DNA from: Candidatus Eremiobacterota bacterium
GTDB taxonomy: Bacteria; Vulcanimicrobiota; CADAWZ01; Ess09-12
NCBI GenBank assembly: GCA_031082125.1
Contig: JAVHLM010000025.1
Coordinates: 1-64,000, forward strand
Length of the DNA: 64,000 bases
Direction: 5' to 3'
The notes under the pieces are model-generated. The model worked only from the letters and a program-made list of their open reading frames with translations, did not search any database and was not told where the DNA came from. This document shows, in pieces, positions 23,976 to 32,756 of the stretch (its first letter is position 1; every line of letters starts with the position of its first letter). Made by a program: the position numbers and the translations under genes.

Positions 23976-26501
23976 ATGGATACACATGAGACCCGCTTGA
24001 GCTCCGATATGTTTCTCCCTGATGAAGAGGAGCTTCTTCACCTCGGTGAATCATTTTCTTCACAGGATTACGAAGATATGCTGCTCCTCCCCGAGCCTTA
24101 CGAGATCCCTTCGGGAACCACATGCAGGCCGGAGCACTTGATCAAGATAACCAGGGAGGGCCTCATTCCCGAAGCGGAAAGGCTCACGGGGGACATCACC
24201 TTCGGCTCAATCGACAGGGATGAGCGGGCAGAGCGCATTGATTTTCTGCTCTGCGAGGCAGTCCGCGGCCGCCTGGCACTTGATCTTGCACTCGGCGGCC
24301 TTCTCGTCACTCTTAAAACGAAAGGGGTTGATCAGTTAGGATACCGCTCCATGGGGACCTTCGCCACGGAGCATCTCTCGTTCTCGGGGCGCACCGCGTC
24401 GGAGCTGATGCACAACTATGAGCTCCTCAAGGCGCTCCCCCTCACCCGGGAGGCCTATCTGCAGGGCAGGATCGCAAAAAGCGCTCTGAGATTTCTCTCG
24501 AGGGTCATCACGCCTGAGAACGAGTCCTGGTGGCTCGCCGTTGCAGAGGAGCGCTCCCTCTGCGGCCTTGAGGGGGAAGTGAAGAAGGCCCTCGCTGAAG
24601 GGAAGGCCGATGAGGCCCCCTGCTCCAAGGAAAGCCCGTGTGCTGAAGGCAGGCCTGCGGATTTCACGGGCGGCGGGAAGTGCGATGAGCCCCATGGCGA
24701 TGAGTCCGAGGGCACGATGATGTACTTCAGCGTGTCGCCCTCACTTGCCCTCACCTGGGACTTCGCCCTCTCGCTCTTCAGGGACAAAGAGCACTATGAC
24801 GGGCCCATGCCGGGCTTCGTCGAGGCGCTCCTTGCGAATTTCCTGGCCTCAGGGGAAGCCGCTCCCGGGCTTCCGGCCCTTGATGCCGAAGGGAGCCGCC
24901 CCATATTCTCCCGGGTGCCTCTCCTCCGGAGGTGGATGGGAAACCGTCGCATCAGCGATCCCGAAGAGATCACCGGGGAGAACGGCGAGGGAGAGGCCGC
25001 TGAATCTCCGTGGTCATCACCCTGGAGCATCTTCTTCCCGTCGTGGCTTGAAGAGGCCCGGCCGGAAAAAGTTACCGGGGCCTCCGCGAGGGCAATTGCA
25101 GGCCGCCTGATCAGGGCCGCCTCGATCCGCCAGAGGCTCGACGTGGCCGCGGGGATGCTCCTGCGGGCGATGGATGCGCGGCAGCTCCACCGCCTTCTCG
25201 GCTTTGAGTTCATCGAGGACTATGCCGGGGAGCGCTGCGGCTTCTCGATGGCCCAGACCCGCCAGCTCATAAAGCTTGCCGAGGGCTTCCGGCGCCACTC
25301 ACTCACCGAAGACGCCTTCAGGAAAGGCGTCATCACCAGGGAGCAGGCGCGCCTCATTCTCCCCGTGGTGGACGAGAAAAATGAGTCACAGTGGATTGCC
25401 TACGCCGCGAGCGTGCCCACGGCGGACCTTCGGGAAGAGGCGGGGCGTGTCGCCCGGATCCTTGAATATGACTGCCTGGTCCCCCACAATTATGCGCTCC
25501 TTCCCGGCTTCCGCTACGTCACCGACGAAAGGTTTCACGACCTGCCGGAGGAGGTGCAGGACATCATAAGGACTGGGTCCTGGTACACAGGCCCTTCCCT
25601 CAATCCTTCGTGGCCTCTTGAGTCAGACGACGAGGAACTCGTCGCTTCCCGCGACAGGCGCTTTGATGTGCCCTGGAAGTATTTCAGCGATGTCGATGAG
25701 CTGCGCGCCGCCGAGGCATCCAAGAAAATTGAAAAAAACTCCAGGCTGTGTGCGGGCCTCGGAAATCGGTCGGGGAGCGATCATCTCTATGCGGGGGCAT
25801 GCAATGGGAAAGAGGAGGGGCACGCAGGGCATGGATGCGAAAATCCAATGTGTCCGAGTCATCAATCACTGGAAAAAGCCCGGCAGCTCTGCACCATCCC
25901 CCGGGGCGAGAGTCCCGAGGAGGTCTTTATCAGGGACATCCTCTCTTCGCCAGACCCCTCCCGGGCATTGAAGGGCGCCATGATGATAAAGTTCTTCCTC
26001 CCCCGGGAGCTCCAGGAGCTCTGGGACCTCGCGGCCCATACCTTTCTCTGCCGCCTTGCCAAGACAGAGGGCGCCGGCGTGGCCTCCGAGGGGCTGCTGA
26101 CGGGCCCCGAAGAGAAATTCCTTGCAGCCCTCCTCGCCGATTATCTCAAGACCGAGGGAACCTTGAAAAAAGCGGCCCATCATCACAAAATCCTGAAGCG
26201 CGACCGGTTCCGCTGCCAGACCCCCGGCTGCCGCTGCCGCCATAACCTCCACGTGCATCACATCATCAGGCGCTCCCAGGGCGGCACTGATGACGAGTGG
26301 AACCTCATCGTGCTCTGCGAGGCCTGCCACCTCCATCTCCTCCATGGCCTGCGGACCCTCACCGTGAAGGGCAGGGCGCCCTATGATCTTACCTTCACCT
26401 TCGGCTCCCTCTCGGAAGGCACTCCTTTCCTGGTCTATGAAAAGGGAGTCTTGGCGGGGATCTTCGGCACCTGTCGCCGGGATTCATTGTTTTCTCAATA
26501 G
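23976..26501 (+). CDS. HNH endonuclease-domain protein with duplicated helical N-terminal module
   Basis: An 841-residue protein started at ATG 23976; an in-frame ATG at 23958 lies within the promoter and is excluded. Two similar ~70-residue helical blocks occur: GYRSMGTFATEHLSFSGRTA and onward (~residues 123-190), and GFEFIEDYAGERCGFSMAQT and onward (~residues 409-475), each with a RxxKSALRFLSRVITxENES/REQARLILPVVDEKNES-like second half. The C-terminus has a HNH core: RDRFRCQTPGCRCR, VHHIIRRSQGG, and NLIVLCEACHLHLLHG. The HNH part should bind a metal and nick or cut DNA; the biological substrate is unknown. Similar proteins can be mobile-element or reverse-transcriptase associated, but no such neighbour is seen. 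Confidence 0.82.
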   Translation: MDTHETRLSSDMFLPDEEELLHLGESFSSQDYEDMLLLPEPYEIPSGTTCRPEHLIKITREGLIPEAERLTGDITFGSIDRDERAERIDFLLCEAVRGRLALDLALGGLLVTLKTKGVDQLGYRSMGTFATEHLSFSGRTASELMHNYELLKALPLTREAYLQGRIAKSALRFLSRVITPENESWWLAVAEERSLCGLEGEVKKALAEGKADEAPCSKESPCAEGRPADFTGGGKCDEPHGDESEGTMMYFSVSPSLALTWDFALSLFRDKEHYDGPMPGFVEALLANFLASGEAAPGLPALDAEGSRPIFSRVPLLRRWMGNRRISDPEEITGENGEGEAAESPWSSPWSIFFPSWLEEARPEKVTGASARAIAGRLIRAASIRQRLDVAAGMLLRAMDARQLHRLLGFEFIEDYAGERCGFSMAQTRQLIKLAEGFRRHSLTEDAFRKGVITREQARLILPVVDEKNESQWIAYAASVPTADLREEAGRVARILEYDCLVPHNYALLPGFRYVTDERFHDLPEEVQDIIRTGSWYTGPSLNPSWPLESDDEELVASRDRRFDVPWKYFSDVDELRAAEASKKIEKNSRLCAGLGNRSGSDHLYAGACNGKEEGHAGHGCENPMCPSHQSLEKARQLCTIPRGESPEEVFIRDILSSPDPSRALKGAMMIKFFLPRELQELWDLAAHTFLCRLAKTEGAGVASEGLLTGPEEKFLAALLADYLKTEGTLKKAAHHHKILKRDRFRCQTPGCRCRHNLHVHHIIRRSQGGTDDEWNLIVLCEACHLHLLHGLRTLTVKGRAPYDLTFTFGSLSEGTPFLVYEKGVLAGIFGTCRRDSLFSQ

Positions 26502-26748
26502 CGGCAATGACCTCGTCCTGTGGCGTGAAGCGGCCTTTTGCCACGTCATCCTCACCCTGGCAGATCAGCTTCAAAAGCCCTATGGCATTGCACATGTTTT
26601 CATAGCTCTCGGGATCCTGAAACACTGCCCTCAGCTCTCCGTTCTGAGTAATCAATACCGGGCGGTGTGTCTCGTTTATCTGCCTTGAAAGATCCGATGC
26701 TCTGGATTTGAGATAGGTTATGGGCTTGATGTCCTTTGAGATTTTCAT
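26395..26748 (-). CDS. Phd/YefM-family antitoxin, 3' end apparently replaced, no toxin gene
   Basis: The first ~80 residues are typical Phd/YefM: MKISKDIKPITYLKSRASDL, VLITQNGELRAVFQDPESYE, then GLLKLICQGEDDVAKGRFTP and an AAIEKTM helix. A strong GGAGGTG precedes the ATG. In relatives the protein ends soon after this helix and a RelE/ParE toxin gene follows. Here the frame runs on for ~30 Arg/Pro-rich residues that are simply the antisense of the HNH gene (overlap 26395-26501), and no toxin gene exists. This is an orphan, 3'-damaged antitoxin that could still bind operator DNA. Confidence 0.8.
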   Translation of the reverse strand: MKISKDIKPITYLKSRASDLSRQINETHRPVLITQNGELRAVFQDPESYENMCNAIGLLKLICQGEDDVAKGRFTPQDEVIAAIEKTMNPGDRCRRSPPRLPFHRPGKECLPRGSRR

Positions 26749-26769
26749 TCTTTCACCTCCGGTCCTTTT

Positions 26770-26797
26770 ATCGTATCATATTCTGACCGGCTGTAAA
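26770..26797 (-). promoter_or_regulatory. Putative promoter of the antitoxin gene
   Basis: On the minus strand: TTTACA (26797-26792), 16-bp spacer, TACGAT (26775-26770); leader ~15-20 nt with GGAGGTG. Confidence 0.5.
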
Positions 26798-26833
26798 TAG
26801 TACCTGGAACTCCCGGAGTATTCTTTCAATAGC

Positions 26834-26940
26834 TTACTGAGTAATTTTTATCATCACATCGATATCATGGGTGAGGCGCAGAATCCTATAATGATTGCCT
26901 ACAAAGGAGCCCGAGATGAAGTAAGGGAGTTTCAATGAAG
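26834..26940 (-). pseudogene. Relic B of a nucleotidyltransferase-like gene
   Basis: On the minus strand, 26940-26834 reads LKLPYFISGSF, VGNHYRILRLTHDIDVMIK and a stop shortly after. It retains the D-I-D metal motif but the motif-I Gly/Tyr-Gly positions are damaged and there is no further coding downstream. It resembles relic A at both protein and DNA level. Confidence 0.65.
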
Positions 26941-26993
26941 GAAGAACCATCGCCTCAGAAGAAAGTCATGGAAAAGTCACTTTTGAGGAGCCA

Positions 26994-28814
26994 ATGAGCA
27001 GCGAGTCAATCTTCGATGCCATCCAGAACAATGACCCTGAGAAACTAAAGGAGAACCTTGACAAGGGCGTTGCCATAAACACCAGGGACAGCGAGGGAAG
27101 AACGCCCCTCCACTGGGCCATTCTGGAAGACCGAGTGGAAATGGTGGAGCTCCTCCTCTCCCGGGGAGCCGATCCCCTCCTCAAGGACAGCTCCGGCGAC
27201 GATGCCCGGGCAATGGCGAAGCTTGGGCAGAACAGGGAGATCATTGAGCTCATCGCATCTTTCGGCAGCCTCTCCCCCGAGGTGAGGAAGGCTGTGGAAG
27301 AGAATGACGGAGGGAAGCTTCGAAGCCTATTCGGTGATGGCGGCAGCAAAGCCGGCGATCCCCAGCGGGAAGCCGCCCTCCACCAGGCTGCATGCAAGAA
27401 CAGCCTCGAGGCGCTGAAAACCCTGCTGGAACTGGGAGCTGATGCAAATACCCCTGACAGGAACGGCTCCACGCCCCTTCATGCGGCGGCTGCAGCGGAT
27501 TTCTCAGAAATTGCGGAAGCCCTGCTCGCCGGCGGTGCCGATCCCTACGTAAGCGACGGACACGATAAGCTCCCTATTCAATATGCCGCTGAGCTCCATC
27601 CGGGAGGAAAAGTCCATGGGCTCCTCAGTGACCGCATCGAAGCCGACAGGAAGATCCCCTTCCAGTCGATCCTCGACGGCGCCGAAGATAGTGACCCTGC
27701 GCAGCGCCGGATCTTTGAGAACCTTATATGGCTTCGCTCCGCGACAGGCCTCACACCCGCTGAGTTCATCGCCATGGCAGTGCGAAGGTTCCACACAATG
27801 GACAACAAAACCAAATTTGATACCCTTGAAACTCTCGCAAGGATGGAGGAGCGGGAGGCCGCTCTTGCCTACGTGGATATCGTCACCGCCCTGGGGAAAG
27901 ATTCCATGAATTTTTTCTGCGGGCCTGGGCATACCCTGGTCCCCCTGCCGCTTGGCACGCTGGCGGAAAAACCACGCCACGCCACCGAACTCTTCCCCCT
28001 GATCCTTGAGTCTGCATTTATTGAAGGCCTTACCTCTTCCATTACACTTTTACTGCGCTGTTACCATAAAAGCGGCCTCGTATCCGCAGAAGCAGCCAAT
28101 CCCTTCATACCGCGATGGCTTGAGGCCTGCTCATCACTCTGCGGGGATGTCCGCCGGATCCAGCAGAAATCAGGCGCAGCATGGCGCTGGGAAGATGCAT
28201 ACCGCAGCATACGTGCCAGTCTGATAGATATGATTTTCCGCCTGTCAGCTGTTCCCGATCCCAGAGTCATTAAGGAACTTTGCGGGATATGTGATCTCTA
28301 TGATCCCAATATCAAATTTTATGCAGTGCTCGCTCTTCTGGAGTCGGGGGAAAGGGTGGAGCCGCACTATCTGGAGGAAGTGGCTGCATGCCCCGAAGTG
28401 CGCCGGGACTTTCTTGTTTCCCTCGGACAAATGGGCAAAGGCTCCCTTTTTCCCCGCAGATACCTCACGCAGGCTGCCATAGCGGAGTCGGACATGGCAG
28501 TTTGGCTCGCCTTTCCGACGGAACTGGGCTCGCCTCCCGGGCAGATTGAGCTCGTGAAGGTCTTCACCGTGAAAGCCGACGCGGCCACCCTGGAATACTA
28601 TCTCTTCCGCTTCAAGCCCCTGCTTCCTGACTGCCCTTTTCAGGGATGGATGGCAGGGATATCGGGACCCTATCCAAAGGGAACCCTCACCCTTGATTCT
28701 CCGAGAGGCACCTTCAGCACTTTCACGCCCTGGGAGCAGATGCCTCCCGAGAAGCATTTTGAGCAGCTTGTAAAGATGATGGCACCAGCATGCGGTGACA
28801 GCCCGCAGAAATGA
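26994..28814 (+). CDS. Ankyrin-repeat protein with large non-ankyrin C-terminal region
   Basis: A 606-residue protein with GAGGAG before the ATG. Residues ~1-90 and ~120-200 contain ankyrin repeats (EGRTPLHWAILEDRVEMVEL, LLSRGADPLLKD, LLELGADANTPDRNGSTPLH, LLAGGADPYVSDG). The remaining ~400 residues are helical, without a recognised domain, and could be a HEAT-like or HD-superfamily-like scaffold; the C-terminal ~100 residues look beta-rich. No signal peptide, so cytosolic or non-Sec exported. Ankyrin arrays mediate protein binding; partner unknown. The stop overlaps a possible upstream start of the next gene. Confidence 0.8.
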   Translation: MSSESIFDAIQNNDPEKLKENLDKGVAINTRDSEGRTPLHWAILEDRVEMVELLLSRGADPLLKDSSGDDARAMAKLGQNREIIELIASFGSLSPEVRKAVEENDGGKLRSLFGDGGSKAGDPQREAALHQAACKNSLEALKTLLELGADANTPDRNGSTPLHAAAAADFSEIAEALLAGGADPYVSDGHDKLPIQYAAELHPGGKVHGLLSDRIEADRKIPFQSILDGAEDSDPAQRRIFENLIWLRSATGLTPAEFIAMAVRRFHTMDNKTKFDTLETLARMEEREAALAYVDIVTALGKDSMNFFCGPGHTLVPLPLGTLAEKPRHATELFPLILESAFIEGLTSSITLLLRCYHKSGLVSAEAANPFIPRWLEACSSLCGDVRRIQQKSGAAWRWEDAYRSIRASLIDMIFRLSAVPDPRVIKELCGICDLYDPNIKFYAVLALLESGERVEPHYLEEVAACPEVRRDFLVSLGQMGKGSLFPRRYLTQAAIAESDMAVWLAFPTELGSPPGQIELVKVFTVKADAATLEYYLFRFKPLLPDCPFQGWMAGISGPYPKGTLTLDSPRGTFSTFTPWEQMPPEKHFEQLVKMMAPACGDSPQK

Positions 28815-28856
28815 AAGAGACAGACAAGCCACCTGCGGCCCCGGGGCTTGATCTGT

Positions 28857-28881
28857 TAAAATTGGAGTCTGTCCCCATTTT
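28857..28881. repeat. REP-like imperfect palindrome (AAATTGG...CCCATTTT)
   Basis: The stretch around GGAGTCTGTCCCC with flanking AAATTGG/CCCATTTT is an imperfect inverted repeat that recalls the GGGGACAGACT-type sequences found near RAYT transposases. Only one copy was noticed here and no transposase is present, so this is a weak call. It lies between the ankyrin stop and the most likely SRPBCC start. Confidence 0.25.
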
Positions 28882-28921
28882 CACGGAGGTTTTTTTCCTG
28901 CCGGGCGCGAAACGAAATATT

Positions 28922-29317
28922 ATGAAGACCATGAAGATCCGGCAGAGCGTCACTTTTAACGCCCCACCCCACGAGGTGTACGAGGCCCTCATGGACTCGA
29001 AGAAGCACGAGGCCTTCACAAGAGACAAGGCCCATATCAGCAGGAAGCCCGGGGGAACCTTTACCGCCTATGGCGGCTACATCACCGGGAAGAACCTTGA
29101 GCTTTACGAGGACGAGAAGATAGTGCAGCTCTGGCGGACTGACGAGTGGCCCGAAGGTCATTTTTCCACGGTGACCTACCGCCTCAAGGACCTCCACGGC
29201 TCGACAAAGCTCACCTTTACCCAGGACGGCATTCCCGAGGAATTCTGCGAGAGCATCAGAAAGGGCTGGCATGAATACTACTGGAGGCCCCTGAAGAAGC
29301 TCCTCGAGGGAAGATAG
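28922..29317 (+). CDS. SRPBCC-family (AHSA1/START-like) protein
   Basis: A 131-residue protein when begun at ATG 28922; a longer frame from 28811 overlaps the ankyrin stop and its extra residues match nothing in the family. Seen: IRQSVTFNAPPHEVYEALMD at the N-terminus, KPGGTFTAYGGYITG, KIVQLWRTDEWPEGH, TKLTFTQDGIPEEF and GWHEYYWRPLKKLL, all typical of Aha1-C/AHSA1-like bet v1 folds. Members bind hydrophobic ligands or act as co-chaperones; no specific role can be given. The start is uncertain because no strong ribosome-binding site is visible. Confidence 0.82.
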   Translation: MKTMKIRQSVTFNAPPHEVYEALMDSKKHEAFTRDKAHISRKPGGTFTAYGGYITGKNLELYEDEKIVQLWRTDEWPEGHFSTVTYRLKDLHGSTKLTFTQDGIPEEFCESIRKGWHEYYWRPLKKLLEGR

Positions 29318-29328
29318 CCCCGGGAAAT

Positions 29329-29356
29329 GTTAACATCGGGGCAACCAATTGTTAAC
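29329..29356. promoter_or_regulatory. Paired GTTAAC sites, 22 bp apart
   Basis: GTTAAC occurs at 29329-29334 and 29351-29356, a spacing of two helical turns. A second GTTAAC pair 11 bp apart lies at 39944-39960. This layout suggests binding sites for a dimeric regulator; none is identified. Confidence 0.35.
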
Positions 29357-29439
29357 GCCTTTTTTACAAAAATTCATTTCCCCGGCTCGCTCATGGGGTG
29401 ATATATCATCAAGAAGAACATGCCGGGGGGGTGCACCGT

Positions 29440-29538
29440 ATGAACGACAAAAAGGATTCCGCCTCAGGAAATGATTACCTTCAGGTACTCAGCAGCCTTA
29501 TCACTCTCGTCGATTCGGTCCTGAGAAAAGACAAGTAG
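29440..29538 (+). CDS. Possible 32-residue small protein
   Basis: An ATG frame of 32 codons (MNDKKDSASGNDYL, then QVLSSLITLVDSVLRKDK) ends at TAG 29538, just before the tail of the hybrid kinase gene on the other strand. The C-terminal half could form an amphipathic helix. The start follows a G-rich GGGGGG-TGCACCGT stretch similar to that before the pilin-like gene at 62723. No homologue is recognised; the call is tentative. Confidence 0.35.
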   Translation: MNDKKDSASGNDYLQVLSSLITLVDSVLRKDK

Positions 29539-29553
29539 GGCCTGGGATCTGCC

Positions 29554-32500
29554 TCACCTGCCCATCCTGACACTCCTTGCCTCACATACTCCGGCGCCTC
29601 TCTGAGGCACCTTGAGAAGGGCGTCCTTCAGATCTAAGAATTCAAAAGGCTTATAGAGACAGTCATTCACCCCCGCCTCGAGAAAATTCTTTGTATCCTC
29701 CTCGAGGCAATAGGCCGTGAGGGCTATGATATGAACCTTGCTCCCCCACTTCTGCCTCACTCTCCTCGTCGCTTCAATGCCGTTCATCACGGGCATCCTA
29801 ATATCCATAAGAATAAGATCGAAGGGCTCCCTCTCCAGGGCTTCGAGAACCTTCTCCCCGTTGCCCACCTGCACCACCGTGTGGCCCTCGTCTTTCAGGA
29901 AATCCGCAATGACCCTCCTGTTTATTACCTCGTCTTCAGCGACAAGCACCTTGAGTGGTGAAGGAAGCTCCCGGGACAATGCTGTTCCCTTCACCTCTGC
30001 TTCCTGGCATTTTTCCTGGAGGAGCACCGTAAAATGGAATGTGCTCCCCTCTCCCGGCTCGCTCTCAAGCCACATGCGCCCCCCCAAAAGCTCCGCAATG
30101 CCCTTGCTGATTGCAAGGCCCAGCCCCATGCCGTCCAATTTTTTCGTGTAAGAAGTCTCGCCGCGGAAAAAAGGCTCAAAAACCGCCTTGTGCAGGTCGC
30201 CGGGGATTCCGCAGCCGGTATCCTTTACCGTGCAATGAATCAGAACTCCCCCGGGGGACGACCTCTCAACCTCCACCGAGATATTGACATGCCCCTTTTC
30301 TGTATAACGGATTGCATTGTCGCAAAGGTTAAGCATTATCTGGTTCAGCCGCGTGAAGTCACCGCAGAGCATTTCCGGCAGAGACCTGGAAAAAACGATA
30401 GAGAATGAAAGCCCCTTCTGTTCGGCAATGGCCTTCTGAATTTTCAGCGTCTCGCTGAAGCTCTTCCTTATATTGAAATCAACTTTCTTGGGCTCAAGCT
30501 TCAGCGCCTCAATCTTTGCCATGTCCAGCACGTTGCTGAGAATACCCAGAAGGTTCCTTGTGGAGATCTTGACCATGGAAAGGTATTCCCTCTGGGCCTC
30601 ATTGGGCTCCGCCCTCAGGAGCAGCTCCGTGATGCCGATAATGCCGTTGAGGGGCGTCCTTATCTCGTGGCTCATATGTGCCAGGAACTCCGACTTTGCC
30701 CTGCTGGCAATCTCGGCGCGCTCCTTCGCCCTGATAAGCTCCTCCTCGGCACGCTTCTGCTCGGTGATATCCACTGCCGAGGAAAGAAGGAAGATCTCGC
30801 TCTGCACCTTCAGGTAATCGGCTGACCAGAGGACTGTGCGAAGGTCCCCATCCTTTCTCCGGATCTGGAGCTCCCTGTTATAGACGAATTTGTTTCTCTC
30901 CAGCTCGTCCAAAAGCTCGGCACGCTGCTCGGGCTTTACCCAGAGATTAAATCCCCGGGCGGTATTGTCAATTACTTCATCCCTTGAGCGGCCCGTCAGG
31001 CGGAGAAACTCATCATTGACGGCAATGAACAAGCCATCATTGACAGTGGTGATGGCAAGGGAGATAGGCATGGAATGGAATGCCTTGTTGAAGCGCTCTT
31101 CAGATTCCCTGAGGGCTTCCCCGGCTTTTTTCCTGTAAGTGGCATCCCTTGCCACGACCACGACGGTGTCCGCCGTGAGAGGTGAGACATTGGTGAGAAA
31201 CCATATCTCTTTCCCGCTTATGGGGAGCGAGTACTCTATCTCTGCGGTCTGTTCTGTATCAAGAGCTTTCTGTATGGCTCCCTGGAAAAAATCGGCCTTG
31301 TCCGGCGGGAAAATCTCGTGGAGATACTTTCCCAGAAGCTCGTCAGGGGGCCTGTAGAGCAGATCGGGATTGGTGGGCACCACTTCGAGACAGCGCCCCG
31401 TCCTGTCGAAGACCATCACGGCGTCGCGCATTGCCCCGAAGATGGTCCGCATCCTGGCTTCAGAGGCGCGGATAAGCTCTTCCGCCTTTTCGCGCTCGCT
31501 GATGTCGCGGAGGCTCACCAGCAGGGATATCCTGCCGTCATAATCCAGGAAGCTCCTGCCGAAGGCCTCCAGGTAATGCCACGTGCCGTCCCTGCGGCGG
31601 AAACGGAGAAGCTGAAGGGGTCCCGATGCCCCCTGCTCCAGTATGGCATTCTGAACCGACTCGAGAGTAGTGATAAGGTCATCGGGATGGATTATGGCAT
31701 ATATGCTCGTTCCCATGATCTCGTCAGGGGTGATGGAGAGGATCCTCTGTATCGAGGGGCTGCAGTAGCTCACCATGCCTTCGGCATCAAACATCAAAAC
31801 GATATCGTTCATATTCTTGATGAGCATGGAGTAGCGCGCTTCTGCTTCACGGGCTTCCCACCGGAGGCGGGCAGTTGCCATGGCCTGCCGTGCCGCTACA
31901 GCCAGGCGGCCGACTGTCTCGGGCGACTTATTCACGTAATCATCAAGGCCCGCTTTCATGGCTGCCACGGCGAGCATCTCACTCCCCTCACCGGTGAACA
32001 TGATGACAGGGCAATGGGGCCACTTTACCTTGACGGCGGCAAGGACATCAAAGCCGCTGGTCCAGTGAAGGCGGTAATCGGTGATGACCAGGTCATAGCG
32101 GCCCAGGTCCAAAGCCTTGTGGAGCTTATCGGCACTGTCAGCAAAGTCAATGCGCAGGCCGGGAAAAGCGCGCTGGAGCCCTTCGGCGGTAAGAGCCTTC
32201 ATATCAGCGCTTTCATCGACCACCAGGAAACTCAGGTTTGCCTGCTGCCGCACCACGAATTCAATGAGGACCTCCCTGAGGGCCTGGGTGGTGACGGGTT
32301 TTACAAGGAAGCTGATTGCGCCCAGATCAGAGGCTTTTATGATGTCCCGGCTCTCATGGGAAGTGGTGAGGACCACGGCAGGAATATCCTTGAAGGTCTT
32401 CTGCGCACGGGCCCATTTAAGCACCTCGAAGCCTGACATCCCTGGCAGGTTGATATCGAGGAGCATCAGGGCAGGAAGGGGAGAAGCTTCAAGGTAGGCG

Positions 32501-32631
32501 ACAGCCCCGGCCCCGTCGGCGACTGCCACCAGCTCGGCCTCCAGGCCTGTCTTGCGGAGGGCCCTCTCGGTAAGAAGCACGCTGTTCTGATCATCTTCTA
32601 CAAGGAGAATTACTGGAGTGCCTCTCGTCAT
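29554..32631 (-). CDS. Hybrid histidine kinase (REC-REC-PAS-PAS-PAS-HisKA-HATPase-REC)
   Basis: A 1025-residue cytosolic kinase. REC1 (~5-125) has LLVEDD and LLLDINLPGMSG with KPV; REC2 (~135-250) has VITDYR and a K but its first acidic pair is DE. Three PAS domains (~260-640) follow, then HisKA with FLAHMSHEIRTPLNG (phosphoacceptor His ~660), N box LMLNLCDNAIRYTEKG-like, DTGCGIP and GMGLGLAISKGI, and a terminal REC (~895-1005) with VLVAEDE, LILMDIRMPVMNG and YKPF. Two N-terminal receivers mean the kinase itself is probably a phosphorelay target. No membrane segment, so it senses internal or relayed signals. No dedicated output gene is adjacent. Confidence 0.93.
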   Translation of the reverse strand: MTRGTPVILLVEDDQNSVLLTERALRKTGLEAELVAVADGAGAVAYLEASPLPALMLLDINLPGMSGFEVLKWARAQKTFKDIPAVVLTTSHESRDIIKASDLGAISFLVKPVTTQALREVLIEFVVRQQANLSFLVVDESADMKALTAEGLQRAFPGLRIDFADSADKLHKALDLGRYDLVITDYRLHWTSGFDVLAAVKVKWPHCPVIMFTGEGSEMLAVAAMKAGLDDYVNKSPETVGRLAVAARQAMATARLRWEAREAEARYSMLIKNMNDIVLMFDAEGMVSYCSPSIQRILSITPDEIMGTSIYAIIHPDDLITTLESVQNAILEQGASGPLQLLRFRRRDGTWHYLEAFGRSFLDYDGRISLLVSLRDISEREKAEELIRASEARMRTIFGAMRDAVMVFDRTGRCLEVVPTNPDLLYRPPDELLGKYLHEIFPPDKADFFQGAIQKALDTEQTAEIEYSLPISGKEIWFLTNVSPLTADTVVVVARDATYRKKAGEALRESEERFNKAFHSMPISLAITTVNDGLFIAVNDEFLRLTGRSRDEVIDNTARGFNLWVKPEQRAELLDELERNKFVYNRELQIRRKDGDLRTVLWSADYLKVQSEIFLLSSAVDITEQKRAEEELIRAKERAEIASRAKSEFLAHMSHEIRTPLNGIIGITELLLRAEPNEAQREYLSMVKISTRNLLGILSNVLDMAKIEALKLEPKKVDFNIRKSFSETLKIQKAIAEQKGLSFSIVFSRSLPEMLCGDFTRLNQIMLNLCDNAIRYTEKGHVNISVEVERSSPGGVLIHCTVKDTGCGIPGDLHKAVFEPFFRGETSYTKKLDGMGLGLAISKGIAELLGGRMWLESEPGEGSTFHFTVLLQEKCQEAEVKGTALSRELPSPLKVLVAEDEVINRRVIADFLKDEGHTVVQVGNGEKVLEALEREPFDLILMDIRMPVMNGIEATRRVRQKWGSKVHIIALTAYCLEEDTKNFLEAGVNDCLYKPFEFLDLKDALLKVPQRGAGVCEARSVRMGR

Positions 32632-32727
32632 TTGGGGAGCTCTTTCATGAAAAAATCAGGATCCTTTTCGGGCGCAGGCCTTGCAGGGAGAGAGGACTTC
32701 CGTTCGTATGTATAAGGATCATTTATC

Positions 32728-32756
32728 ATTATACCTGAAATAGAGGAGTATTGCAA
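32728..32756 (-). promoter_or_regulatory. Sigma70-type promoter for the hybrid kinase at 29554-32631
   Basis: On the minus strand: TTGCAA (32756-32751), 17-bp spacer, TATAAT (32733-32728). The rest of 32632-33007 contains GC-rich repeats (CAGGCAGGC/GCCTGCCTGCC) and the motif upstream of the 33008 gene, but no other gene. Confidence 0.75.

Noticed and set aside
23844..24041. 65-aa minus-strand frame upstream of the HNH gene
   Set aside because: Its first half is the antisense of the HNH start; only the last ~20 residues could be a relic and they match nothing I recognise.
31318..32436. 372-aa plus-strand open frame
   Set aside because: It lies entirely antisense to the hybrid kinase receiver/PAS region; His/Gly-rich composition is typical of a shadow in GC-rich DNA.
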